Assembly (NCBI RefSeq): GCF_003201815.1
Contig: NZ_QJKB01000007.1
Coordinates: 294,263 to 340,592, forward strand
DNA length: 46,330 nucleotides
Source of the DNA: Undibacterium pigrum
GTDB taxonomy: Bacteria; Pseudomonadota; Gammaproteobacteria; Burkholderiales; Burkholderiaceae_D
Direction: 5' to 3'
The notes under the pieces are model-generated. The model worked only from the letters and a program-made list of their open reading frames with translations, was not told the origin of the DNA and searched no databases. The translations under genes were made by a program, and so were the position numbers. Within the stretch, counting starts at the first letter, position 1. Every line of letters starts with the position of its first letter. Of the stretch, positions 26,773 through 34,299 are shown one piece after another.

Positions 26773-26806
26773 AATAAATAACCCGCTTCGGCGGGTTATT
26801 TATTTT
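26773..26806 (+). terminator. Strong terminator closing the structural operon
   Basis: 14-bp perfect stem, AATAAATAACCCGC / GCGGGTTATTTATT, around a TTCG tetraloop. Its AT outer part supplies A and T runs on both sides, so it may act in both directions. It separates the structural genes from the lysis group. The rest of the gap 26676-26951 holds no supported gene. Confidence 0.85.
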
Positions 26807-26951
26807 GAATTGAGTTCACGCTCTTTCAGTGCAAATTTAAATTAAGCCAGCATTTGGTATTGGCTTGAGTATTTTACAAGCATCAAATCTTCAGATGGCC
26901 GGATACGGAAATATCGTTCCTGAAATTAAAAAATCATCAAGGAATCCTTAT

Positions 26952-27227
26952 ATGAAACTACCAGATCATGCTGAAACTGCCGCAAGTCATGTGGCAGAAG
27001 CGATTGCCAGCAATCCCAAGACCGCGCTCGCTGTGCCAGCGATCACCACAGCAATAGCACCTTTGACTTCGATTGCCGAGATACAAGGTTACTTATCCAT
27101 TGCATCTATGCTGATCGGTATAGGCATTTCACTGATCCTGCTGCGTCAGCGCTGGATTAGCCTGCAAACCGCAGAAATTGAAAGACAAGAAGCAGAACAA
27201 CGCTGGAAAGAGCATCAACATGAATAA
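26952..27227 (+). CDS. Holin-like small membrane protein
   Basis: 91 residues from ATG 26952, which has AAGGA 8 nt upstream; earlier in-frame starts lack one. It has a small-residue hydrophobic stretch (TALAVPAITTAIAPL), a clear membrane helix (LSIASMLIGIGISLILL) and a charged C-terminal tail (RQEAEQRWKEHQHE). That layout and its 8-nt overlap with the endolysin gene fit a phage holin, which forms the lesions that release the endolysin. The family cannot be named. Confidence 0.7.
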   Translation: MKLPDHAETAASHVAEAIASNPKTALAVPAITTAIAPLTSIAEIQGYLSIASMLIGIGISLILLRQRWISLQTAEIERQEAEQRWKEHQHE

Positions 27228-27702
27228 TTTTGACATTTGCATTACCCCCATACTCAAAAATGAAGGTGGCATCAGCAATCACCCTTTGGATGCAGGCAAA
27301 CTCACCAAATATGGCATCAGCCAGCGGAGCTACCCCAAACTGGATATCGCGGCACTCACGGCAGAACAGGCCAAGTCACTTTATAAGCGTGATTTTTGGG
27401 ATGCCAACCAATTGGATCAATTTCCTCTCATAGTCGCATTTGAATTCTTTGACTGTGCGGTCAACTGCGGAGCAGGCACGGCAGCGAGATTGTTACAACG
27501 TGCCGTCGGTGTGGCTGAAGACGGTATCGTCGGCCCCATCACTCTGGCAGCAATTGGCAAACTCAATGCTGACAAACTGGCCAAGCGCATGCTGGCTCAC
27601 CGCATGCAGTTCTACACGAAATTATCCAACTGGCCCAGCTTTGGCGCAGGTTGGGTCAACCGACTAGCAAACAATGTTTTATGGGAGAGCAATCATGTTT
27701 GA
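27220..27702 (+). CDS. GH108-type endolysin (N-acetylmuramidase-like)
   Basis: 160 residues from ATG 27220. The catalytic motif of glycosyl hydrolase family 108 is visible as LKNEGGISNHPLDAGK followed by TKYGISQ (Glu15 likely catalytic). The C-terminal half, FDCAVNCGAGTAARLLQRAV with EDGIVGPITLAAI, is the peptidoglycan-binding part usual in this family. No signal peptide is present, so export would depend on the holin. It cleaves the glycan strands of the wall at lysis. It overlaps both neighbours by 8 nt. Confidence 0.9.
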   Translation: MNNFDICITPILKNEGGISNHPLDAGKLTKYGISQRSYPKLDIAALTAEQAKSLYKRDFWDANQLDQFPLIVAFEFFDCAVNCGAGTAARLLQRAVGVAEDGIVGPITLAAIGKLNADKLAKRMLAHRMQFYTKLSNWPSFGAGWVNRLANNVLWESNHV

Positions 27703-28117
27703 AAAAATCAATGCAGTTATCAATCTTTTTCGCAAAGGCAGTGAGGTCAGCAATGTCGAACTCTGGAAAAACGGCGGCATCTCAGTCGCCGCCCTGGCGG
27801 CAGCATTGGGTGCGCTGGCACAATTCGGTGATGCATTTGGCATCCACTTGGCCATCACGTCAGAACAGCTCAATGGTATTGCTATTGGTGTCGTCAGTTT
27901 TGTTGGCGTCGTGCTCCCAGTTATCACCTCTAAAAGAGCCGGCTTACTGCCAGCAAAAGCAGGGCAACCAACTCCAATCGAAGATCATAGCTTCATGGAC
28001 AACATGCCAGCAATATCAGCACCGGTGGCAACGACCACCTTGCCGCACCAGTCTGACACCGCAATTGTCGACAGCGACAACCCGCTTGCCGGGCTCGACA
28101 CCACATTCCGTGGCTGA
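27695..28117 (+). CDS. Small two-helix membrane protein of the lysis group
   Basis: 140 residues from ATG 27695, with GGGAG (27683-27687) 7 nt upstream. Two membrane-like segments, ISVAALAAALGALAQF and GIAIGVVSFVGVVLPVI, are followed by a soluble Pro/Thr-rich tail. It may be a second holin or antiholin, or an inner-membrane spanin-like protein; I cannot choose. A second reading frame inside it encodes a lipoprotein-like sequence, described under findings. Confidence 0.6.
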   Translation: MFEKINAVINLFRKGSEVSNVELWKNGGISVAALAAALGALAQFGDAFGIHLAITSEQLNGIAIGVVSFVGVVLPVITSKRAGLLPAKAGQPTPIEDHSFMDNMPAISAPVATTTLPHQSDTAIVDSDNPLAGLDTTFRG

Positions 28118-28190
28118 TTCAGCCCGCGGCTATCTCAATTCAACCGATGGCGTCACACTGAAATATGCATGTCAATTGAAAGGAAAAACC

Positions 28191-28436
28191 ATGCTGCAAA
28201 TAGCCGCAACCACATTGCAAATCATCAGCTTTCTGGCTGAGCACAAAGAACAGATCAAGAAGCTGATACTCGACATAGAAAGCCTGATCCCTGCGACGCC
28301 AGGCAACAGCAAGGCTCTGATCATACGCAATTTCATCGCCACCAGTCTGAATGTGGAAGCACTAATTGAACAAGCCTGGCCTTTCGTCAATGGCTTGTTC
28401 AGCGATCTGGTCGCAACGACCAAACGGCCAGGTTAG
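28191..28436 (+). CDS. Small lysis-region protein whose 3' end is repeated downstream
   Basis: 81 residues from ATG 28191, with AAGGA at 28179-28183 upstream. The chain is amphipathic helix without a clear membrane segment (FLAEHKEQIKKLILDIESLI, then NFIATSLNVEALIEQAWPFV). No family recognised. Its 3' part is present again as degenerate copies at about 30002, 33100 and 34040, each just before a toxin-cassette terminator, so this gene marks the original insertion side of the toxin array. The same frame is open upstream to 27651. Confidence 0.6.
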   Translation: MLQIAATTLQIISFLAEHKEQIKKLILDIESLIPATPGNSKALIIRNFIATSLNVEALIEQAWPFVNGLFSDLVATTKRPG

Positions 28437-28586
28437 ACAACTAATTTTCGAAGCATAGAGAGAAAGAGGCTGCCCGGTTTTGGGTAGCCTCTTTTTTTTA
28501 CAAAAAAATTAGCGTTTTATTGAGAGCTATGCATACGCACCGACAAGAACAGGCGTAGCGAATTCATTTTTAGACGGAAAAAAGCA
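28437..28586 (+). repeat. Cassette leader 1 (before toxin gene A)
   Basis: It holds an intrinsic terminator and a leader with ACAAAAAAATTAGCG, TATTGAGAGCTATGCA and CAGGCGTAGCGAATTCAT, conserved at the same distance before toxin genes B and C. The last two matches extend almost to the start codon. Conservation of non-coding sequence next to a conserved protein domain indicates duplication of the whole leader-plus-domain unit; it may also carry a shared promoter or regulatory site, which I cannot define. Confidence 0.75.
28465..28499 (+). terminator. Cassette-boundary terminator 1
   Basis: Stem AGAGGCTGCCC / GGGTAGCCTCT with one G-U pair, then eight T. It insulates toxin gene A from lysis-region transcription. 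Confidence 0.85.
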
Positions 28587-29996
28587 ATGGTAAATTTTCA
28601 AAGAATTTTTGGAGAAGATGGACTTCCCTATCTCATTGATACATCAAATGAAGGGGCTAATGAAAGTTATTTTCCTTGGAGTACTGGCAATGATGATCTC
28701 GAACTAAGGTCAGATCCCCCGCCATTTTCTCGTGGCATGGGTATAGATTTTGGTTACGGGCAAGATATGGCTCGTTTCAGGGAATTTCGACCGGAACGCC
28801 TGGAGCTAACTGGCGCAATATCTGACCCGGGTGAATTGGCGAAATCAGATTTTCTGCGTGCAGAGAAGACTGGATATCGGGATGGTGATTTTGCGAGGCG
28901 TGACTCGGGTTTTAGTAATGATGCTCCAGTTTTTATGCAGGAATTAAAAAACTTCGGAGATGCCAGGTCTTTGGATAGATATCTGGGAGGGCCGGGAGAC
29001 GTTGGTAGCACGCGAGAGTTGAAATTTAACGGGATGATTACCCAGGCTCGCATTGATCCAGGATTTACACAAAAAATTAGAGCTAAACAAGGCTTGTTGG
29101 GGCGAATTTCGGCGAGACTGGGATTGAATGACGAGCCTGAAGAAGTCGTTATGAGTTATGCCTTGCCTAAGGCGTCTAAATATTCGGATCTGAACGCAAA
29201 GAGAAATCCTAGCACTAGAAATTTAGAAGACGATATTAAGAAAAATGATTTCTATAAAAACGCAGAAGAACAGTGTGTTCCAATTGGCGTGTACTCAGCT
29301 GGCATCACAAATAGTCCTTTGCAGTCGTATTCAATGGGGCGATCTTTGGCTGAGGAACTTGAATTGCAGGGAACGCCATATATTATGACTAACGCATATA
29401 ACGCCACTCATGGGAAAGTGCGGGATGGGATTGAATCAGCGTTGGAAAAAATGGGCATGACAAGCAACGCTGAAATTGGGACTCGTCTGGCAATTGAAGA
29501 AGCAATTGCTCACAATAAAAAACTCAAGGCTTGTTGGGGCGACGATGTTAAAACAAAAGTATTTGGGCATAGCCAAGGTACCATCATAGCAAATAAAGCG
29601 GTTGGTGCGCTTGATGATGACCAAAGGGCCAATGTCGACCTTGTGAACCTGGCACCAGCTACAGCTTATGTCCCTGCAGGTTTGAATTCCTTTAACGGTG
29701 TTGGAAATATCAACGACACTGTCTACCGAAATTTTGGACGAAATTTCATGACCTCCGGAGGCATACAGGCATCCGATAACTTTAAGAAAAGCAATCTTCA
29801 GAGGCCCGGTTCTTACCAATTTCATGAAGTTAATTTTAGAGTTGCCAGAGATGGCCAATTGTTGAAAGATAATGCGAATCACAGTCTCCCGTACTATCTG
29901 TGCAATTCTGAAACCCGTCAAAAATTGCGTTGGCCTCAATTAACTGATGAGCAAGAAGCAGATTGTAGATTGGCTCCATGGGTAGACACAGAGTAG
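28587..29996 (+). CDS. Polymorphic toxin A: shared N-terminal domain plus GxSxG hydrolase-like domain
   Basis: 469 residues. The first ~102 (NFQRIFGEDGLPYLIDTS, then GNDDLELRS, FGYGQDMARFR, SDFLRAEKTGY) form a domain shared with the genes at 30243 and 34300, about three quarters identical by eye with B. The rest is unrelated to those proteins. It contains VFGHSQGTII (Ser329), the nucleophile elbow of alpha/beta hydrolases and lipases, and a late His candidate (NHSLPYYLC, His432). A lipase or esterase toxin is the best guess. No signal peptide or known secretion domain is seen. Unlike B and C, no immunity-like gene follows before the next cassette. Confidence 0.75.
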   Translation: MVNFQRIFGEDGLPYLIDTSNEGANESYFPWSTGNDDLELRSDPPPFSRGMGIDFGYGQDMARFREFRPERLELTGAISDPGELAKSDFLRAEKTGYRDGDFARRDSGFSNDAPVFMQELKNFGDARSLDRYLGGPGDVGSTRELKFNGMITQARIDPGFTQKIRAKQGLLGRISARLGLNDEPEEVVMSYALPKASKYSDLNAKRNPSTRNLEDDIKKNDFYKNAEEQCVPIGVYSAGITNSPLQSYSMGRSLAEELELQGTPYIMTNAYNATHGKVRDGIESALEKMGMTSNAEIGTRLAIEEAIAHNKKLKACWGDDVKTKVFGHSQGTIIANKAVGALDDDQRANVDLVNLAPATAYVPAGLNSFNGVGNINDTVYRNFGRNFMTSGGIQASDNFKKSNLQRPGSYQFHEVNFRVARDGQLLKDNANHSLPYYLCNSETRQKLRWPQLTDEQEADCRLAPWVDTE

Positions 29997-30001
29997 AACA
30001 T

Positions 30002-30056
30002 TGAGTCGAATGTGAAATTGGAAATCGACCAAGTCAAACCTTTTCGTCAGCGTCTG
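30002..30056 (+). repeat. Degenerate relic of the 28191 gene 3' end
   Basis: This stretch (GAATGTGAAATTGG... CAAGTCAAACC... TTTCGTCAG) matches the part of the gene at 28191 that encodes LNVEALIEQAWPFV, with substitutions and frame damage. It is the first of three such relics, each placed before a cassette terminator. Confidence 0.6.
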
Positions 30057-30089
30057 ATTTAATTATCTGATTGCGGATAACAATGGCCC

Positions 30090-30242
30090 TTGCTAGACAA
30101 AGAATTTGCGAAGCAAATCGAGAAAGAGGCTGCCGAACTAGGGCTGCCTCTTTTTTTACAAAAACTAGCGCTTTATTGATAGCTTTGCACAGGTATAGGC
30201 AAGAGCAGGCCTAGCGAACTCATCTTAAGAAAGAAATTAACA
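30090..30242 (+). repeat. Cassette leader 2 (before toxin gene B)
   Basis: Same layout as leader 1: a short motif resembling TAGACAAAGAATTTGCGAAGC, a terminator, then ACAAAAACTAGCG, TTATTGATAGCTTTGCA and CAGGCCTAGCGAACTCAT, then the start codon. Confidence 0.75.
30125..30157 (+). terminator. Cassette-boundary terminator 2
   Basis: AGAGGC-TGCC / GGC-T-GCCTCT stem with one mismatch, then a T run. Closely related to boundary terminators 1, 3 and 4. Confidence 0.75.
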
Positions 30243-31796
30243 ATGACAAATTTCCAAAGAATTTTTGGAGATGATGGACTCCCTTATCTCATCGATACAT
30301 CAAGTAAAGGGGAAAATAAAAGTTATTTTCCATGGAATTCTGGCAATGACGATCTCGAACTAAGGTCAGAGCCGCCACCATTTTCTCGTGGCATGGGTAT
30401 GGAATTCGGTTATGGACAAGATATGGCTCGTTTCAGAGATTTTGAACCAAGTGCCCCTGATTCAATTGACGCGATACTTGATTCAAGAGAGTTGGCGACG
30501 TCAGATTTTCTGCGTGCAGAAAAGGCGGGCTATCATGAAGGTGATTTTGACCTTTACGACTTCGCCGCACCAGACAATCGATTTGGTCGGGCTGCTTTGC
30601 AGGAGAGAAAAAAGTCCACTCCCATGAAGAAAGTAATGCAGCAGAGAAAAGAGGAGAGCGCACGAGATAGGCAGCTCCTTCCAGTGAATACAACTGCTGA
30701 TATGTCGCTCTATTCTATGCCTTCGTCCGGCAATGGCATTGCTGGCATTGATAAAGGGGCTAGTAATCGTGGACTCCTCAATCAGGAAGATATGCGCATG
30801 ATGCCAAGGTATTACACGGCATTTCCGAGTCAAAAGCCTGGTCATGTATATAGCCCGCACCTTAATCGTCAAGATATTGTCAATTTTTATTCAGGAAAAT
30901 GGGACGGTTTGAAAAGTGGAGCACAGGACCTGATTGATGGGATACCGAAAATTCCATCCGCATTAGGTGCCATGGTCAACGATTTTCCAACTGTTTCTAT
31001 TGAAGGTGGTAAGCGCATGCAAGATGAGCAGCGCCGAGCATTTCTGGACGCAAGAAGCGGTGATTTCAGAACCGCAGGTATTGAGGAAGGGCGTGTTCAA
31101 GGAAGTTCATTAGCTGGCACGGCATTGGGCTTTGGCGTTGGCAAGACCTTGAGCTTAGGTGCTCAGTCGGTAAATGCTATACGACGAGCCAATATAATTG
31201 CAGCTCAGGAGAAAAAATTAATCAACGCTGAAAGAATTGCTAATAATTTCGGTGCTGATAGTGGATATGAACCATATGTATATTCATTGCTTGCTACACC
31301 AGGCACCAAGGACTTGATGGCAAATATTTCAAATCCTCTTTTACTATACGGTCATGTTGGATACAGTTTTGATCGGGGTAATACGATATATGGTCACGGC
31401 CCTAAAATAGTGAGTGACATAGAAAATGCAGGAGCAAGGCTGCGAAAAGGAGAGGTCGTTCCCGGTATCATAAATAAAGATAAGGAGTTTTTTGAGAGTG
31501 CATTGGAAAGTAAGCTGCAAGCTCGAGGTGGCTTAGGTAAGCAGACAGTATATAAGCTAGACCTTCCCGTTACACGTCCACAATTTGAATTTGCGCAACA
31601 GCTTCATAACTCACGCGGTGTGGGAGTTACATTGCCTGAGTTTCCTTATTCATTTAAGCCTGGAGGTGGTAGGCAAGGTCCGTATAATTGCGCAACATAT
31701 CCAGCAAGTTTGGGTCTGCCAATACCGGAAAATTCAGGTACACTTTTGAAATATATTCCGAAAATGATTGACGCTGGCGCTGTGCCCTGGAAGTAA
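30243..31796 (+). CDS. Polymorphic toxin B: shared N-terminal domain plus papain-like C-terminal domain
   Basis: 517 residues. Residues 1-102 are the shared domain (NFQRIFGDDGLPYLIDTS, FGYGQDMARFRDF, SDFLRAEKAGY). About 200-330 is a small-residue and hydrophobic region (DGIPKIPSALGAMV, SSLAGTALGFGVGKTLSLGA) of the kind that precedes the active domain in many toxins. The C-terminal ~150 residues have YGHVGYSFDRGN (His371) followed by YNCATYPASLGLPIPE (Cys483). A His that comes before the Cys is the order seen in circularly permuted NlpC/papain-like folds, so a peptidase, amidase or acyltransferase toxin is plausible. An immunity-like gene follows after 126 nt. Confidence 0.75.
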   Translation: MTNFQRIFGDDGLPYLIDTSSKGENKSYFPWNSGNDDLELRSEPPPFSRGMGMEFGYGQDMARFRDFEPSAPDSIDAILDSRELATSDFLRAEKAGYHEGDFDLYDFAAPDNRFGRAALQERKKSTPMKKVMQQRKEESARDRQLLPVNTTADMSLYSMPSSGNGIAGIDKGASNRGLLNQEDMRMMPRYYTAFPSQKPGHVYSPHLNRQDIVNFYSGKWDGLKSGAQDLIDGIPKIPSALGAMVNDFPTVSIEGGKRMQDEQRRAFLDARSGDFRTAGIEEGRVQGSSLAGTALGFGVGKTLSLGAQSVNAIRRANIIAAQEKKLINAERIANNFGADSGYEPYVYSLLATPGTKDLMANISNPLLLYGHVGYSFDRGNTIYGHGPKIVSDIENAGARLRKGEVVPGIINKDKEFFESALESKLQARGGLGKQTVYKLDLPVTRPQFEFAQQLHNSRGVGVTLPEFPYSFKPGGGRQGPYNCATYPASLGLPIPENSGTLLKYIPKMIDAGAVPWK

Positions 31797-31922
31797 TGAC
31801 TTTATTTTTAACGTGGATCTATATTGAAGATGCAATATTTGTAGACAATCGAATGAATTTGATTGCATACACTGCGTGTGTCTTTAAGCCTGTTATTCGT
31901 ATTCAGCAAAAGATAGGATGAA

Positions 31923-32471
31923 ATGTTTCTATTTATCGATTCTTTCAAACGACTACTTAAATATAACGACCTGATACTCGCAAGACTTCCACATGTGGAA
32001 GACGACGAGAGTGTTCTGGAGCTAGGTACTATCTATAGGACTAAATACTTATTCAGACATCGCTATTTTAGCTTTGGACATGAACAGTTGAAAGTTCAAG
32101 GCTGTGGTGAAGCTGGATGGAGAGAGTTACCTAGTTATAGTGGCGAGCTTGGCTTATTTTTCCTTCATAGAACTAGTTATGATACCGTCTATCAGAGCTA
32201 TCACATTCCTGTCGAGGTACATGAAGACGGTGTTTGGTGTTTGATACATCAGACATCCGTCTGGAAATATGCAGACGTGCCTTCACTCTTAAAGTACAAG
32301 AGTAAACCGGATTTATCACGTCTTGATAAAAATGGCCAGCCGATTCATTTTTGGGTGAAATTCTCAGCACTTGAAACCTATCTCAAAAACATGATTGTGG
32401 ATATCGACAAAAAGAGTTATGAAGAATTCGATGTTCAGCCAGTGCAACCATGGCTGGAGAAGAGCGTGTAA
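31923..32471 (+). CDS. Putative immunity protein for toxin B
   Basis: 182 residues, no signal peptide, so probably cytoplasmic. It has an aromatic- and acid-rich soluble sequence (LILARLPHVEDDESVLELG; SYDTVYQSYHIPVEVHEDGVW) typical in style of small immunity proteins, but no recognised family. AGGATGAA precedes the ATG. The call is by position alone: the single gene directly after toxin B, same strand, ahead of the next cassette debris. Confidence 0.5.
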   Translation: MFLFIDSFKRLLKYNDLILARLPHVEDDESVLELGTIYRTKYLFRHRYFSFGHEQLKVQGCGEAGWRELPSYSGELGLFFLHRTSYDTVYQSYHIPVEVHEDGVWCLIHQTSVWKYADVPSLLKYKSKPDLSRLDKNGQPIHFWVKFSALETYLKNMIVDIDKKSYEEFDVQPVQPWLEKSV

Positions 32472-32769
32472 TATTTATTGGACTGTGTAATAGCTAAAAT
32501 TGAAGTGCTTGCCCCATGCTTGATGATCATGACTACGTTGCAAATGCTCTCGATAGCCCCGGTATCTCAAAGCGTCTTTGTGAATCTGGCCTTGCCCTGA
32601 TGCGCCGGCACATTCCCTTCTTTCTCGATTCACTGTAGCAGTCCGCTAGTGCATTTTCCCAGTCCAGGCAATGCTTGTTTTTACGTGCATAAGTAGCATG
32701 GCCTTTATTCGGTAAGAGCGGACTATGATCTGCGAAAATTAACATCTGATAAACCACACTGGTCAGATA
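32472..32769. other. Cassette debris without a supported gene
   Basis: One forward frame (32516-32638, 40 codons, containing YVANALDSPGISKRLCESG) is open and could be the tail of a lost protein; it has no good ribosome site. An overlapping reverse frame is no better supported. The segment sits between the immunity gene of toxin B and an immunity-like fragment, which fits leftover recombination material. Confidence 0.35.
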
Positions 32770-33012
32770 ATGGAAATTAAAAAGACACTCATGCTATCAA
32801 TGGGATTATTACTATCGCAGTCAATATACGCGGCGACAGTTCTTGATGGAATTGTAAAAGTATTTCCTGATAAGCCTCCCTTGCTATTTACAGCTGGAGT
32901 TTTGTCTGAAACGGATGAAATTCAGGCTGAATTTGTCGGGAGGGATGGCAAGCCACAATGCTGCACAAAAGCAATAATTGAAAAGGAAATCCGATCGCCA
33001 TCACACATATAA
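32770..33012 (+). pseudogene. Truncated exported immunity-like gene
   Basis: 80 codons. A signal peptide is evident (KKTLMLSMGLLLSQSIYA, cleavage expected just after), followed by a short soluble part with a CC pair (GKPQCCTKAIIEKE). The frame stops where the sequence runs toward the relic repeat. This looks like the front of a periplasmic immunity protein whose 3' end and matching toxin were lost when the next cassette was placed. Confidence 0.45.
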
Positions 33013-33099
33013 CAAAGTGATGGCGATTCTCTTTCTGCATTTTAAAAAATATTCAAACTTCTCTCCTTGCTACTTATCGTGGTCGTTGGGGATCGAAAG

Positions 33100-33230
33100 C
33101 ACACTTCTGGTATGCAATTTCATCGCCACTAGTTTCAATGCGAACACACAAATTGAACATGCTTGAGCGTTCATCAATTGCTTGTTCAATGGTTTGGTAG
33201 CGCTTATTAAACCATTCGGTTAGACAAGGT
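33100..33230 (+). repeat. Degenerate relic of the 28191 gene 3' end
   Basis: TGCAATTTCATCGCCACTAGTTT corresponds to the gene at 28191 (its NFIATS segment), and the match continues through CTTGTTCAATGG to GGTTAGACAA at the end. Several frame-breaking changes are present, including a stop after a stretch equal to ...IEHA. Confidence 0.7.
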
Positions 33231-33248
33231 ATTTTTCAGACGTAAAAA

Positions 33249-33283
33249 AGAGGCTACCCGGCTTTGGGCAGCCTCTTTTTTTT
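33249..33283 (+). terminator. Cassette-boundary terminator 3
   Basis: Stem AGAGGCTACCC / GGGCAGCCTCT with one A-C mismatch, followed by a T run. Here no leader or shared N-terminal domain follows; the orphan toxin tail begins directly. Confidence 0.8.
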
Positions 33284-33291
33284 ATAAAAAT

Positions 33292-33591
33292 TGGTACTCT
33301 GCTTATGGAGATGGCTTTGAAAATCCTTATCACAGTGTTACTCTTCCTGATGGCATGACTGATCGGGAATTTATGAATCGTATTGAAAGTTATCCAGGCT
33401 GGAACCGAGGATTGTGGTTCCCTTGGTTGAACGACTGTCACAATGATTTGGAAAAAGCTTTTAAACATGCTGGAGTTCCTTATCCAGGGGCGCCAAACGG
33501 GCGTCTCGACATAGATGAGACTGTCGAAAGAATTGCAAATGAAGCTCGGCAATGGGCTGAAACTCGGACTAATGGAGGTAGGCGTCGATGA
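33292..33591 (+). pseudogene. Orphan toxin C-terminal tail lacking the shared domain
   Basis: An open frame of about 99 codons reads straight out of the boundary repeat (WYSAYGDGFENPYHSV), without a good start or ribosome site at its beginning. The core is PWLNDCHNDLEKAFKHAGV then PYPGAPNGRLDIDE. The Cys-His pair within a conserved-looking block suggests a catalytic or metal-binding toxin tail. The junction falls in a TATAAAAATTGG sequence that matches the leader copies up to that point, so the leader and shared domain were deleted by recombination. The stop overlaps the next gene as ATGA. Confidence 0.6.
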
Positions 33592-34025
33592 ATTTTTTTT
33601 TCTTGCGGAAGTGTGTTTTGATCATTTTGATTTTCTTAATCACATCATGCCGAGGCACGCACTATGTTGGGCAACATTTTTATTTTCCTGCAGGAGCAAA
33701 ACCTGATGATAGGGATTGGATCTACCATGGCTATGTTCACATGTCCCTGGTTGATCAATGGTTCGATCTGAATGAAAAGAATATAAAAATATTCCTTTCA
33801 AACAGAGATGGAAAAGAATTCAAGTTGGATCAATTTACGGTAATGTCCCGTGGTTTGAGCGTTGAAGCCATATGGGAAAAAGAAGATCTGTTGGTCATCA
33901 CTTTTACTGAAGACGAAGGGCCACCTATAATTGATGGCAAGCCCGATTTTACGCAGCAATCAAAACAGGGAAAAGTAATAAAGAAAATTACCTATAATCC
34001 AGCTGCCAGATTGCAATTTAAATAG
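33588..34025 (+). CDS. Putative immunity lipoprotein for the orphan toxin
   Basis: 145 residues. A hydrophobic signal (VLIILIFLITSC) ends in a lipobox with Cys21, so it is predicted to be a membrane-anchored lipoprotein acting outside the cytoplasm. The mature part has GTHYVGQHFYFPAG and KVIKKITYNPAARLQFK. The ATGA overlap with the orphan toxin tail shows they were a pair. An immunity protein in the periplasm implies a toxin that acts there, for example on peptidoglycan or membranes. No family recognised. Confidence 0.6.
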   Translation: MNFFFLRKCVLIILIFLITSCRGTHYVGQHFYFPAGAKPDDRDWIYHGYVHMSLVDQWFDLNEKNIKIFLSNRDGKEFKLDQFTVMSRGLSVEAIWEKEDLLVITFTEDEGPPIIDGKPDFTQQSKQGKVIKKITYNPAARLQFK

Positions 34026-34039
34026 TAAATCCTGAACAT

Positions 34040-34140
34040 ACAAAAAGCATTGCCACCAGCTTGAATATGGAAGCGAAAATTGAACAAGCCTGGTCTTTCG
34101 TCAGTAGCTTGTTTAAGGAGACGGTAGTCACGACGAAGTA
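34040..34140 (+). repeat. Degenerate relic of the 28191 gene 3' end
   Basis: CATTGCCACCAGCTTGAATATGG through GAACAAGCCTGGTCTTTCGTC to GCTTGTTTAAGG closely follows the gene at 28191. This is the best preserved of the three relics. Confidence 0.75.
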
Positions 34141-34144
34141 ATTT

Positions 34145-34299
34145 GGCTAGACGGAGTATTTGCAAAGCATGTTGAGAAGAGGCTGCCCTAACTTGGGCAG
34201 CTTTTTTTTTGTTTATAAAAATTAGCGCACTGTTGATAGCTAAACAAAAGCCCAGGCAAGGACAATTACAGCAAACGCATTATAAAAAGGAAAAAAACA
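34145..34299 (+). repeat. Cassette leader 4 (before toxin gene C)
   Basis: Same layout as leaders 1 and 2: GGCTAGACGGAGTATTTGC, a terminator, ATAAAAATTAGCG, TGTTGATAGCTAAACA and a further stretch with CAGGCAAGGACA before the start codon. It is more diverged from leaders 1 and 2 toward its 3' end. Confidence 0.7.
34182..34210 (+). terminator. Cassette-boundary terminator 4
   Basis: GCTGCCC / GGGCAGC stem with a 6-nt loop, then nine T. Confidence 0.8.

Noticed and set aside
32533..32757. Reverse frame of 74 codons in the cassette debris as a transposase fragment
   Set aside because: No DDE or HTH landmarks and no terminal inverted repeats were seen; equally explained by chance.
28437..34299. 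Cassette boundaries as integron attC sites
   Set aside because: No integrase gene and no attC-like core sites; the boundaries are explained by gene relic, terminator and leader duplication.
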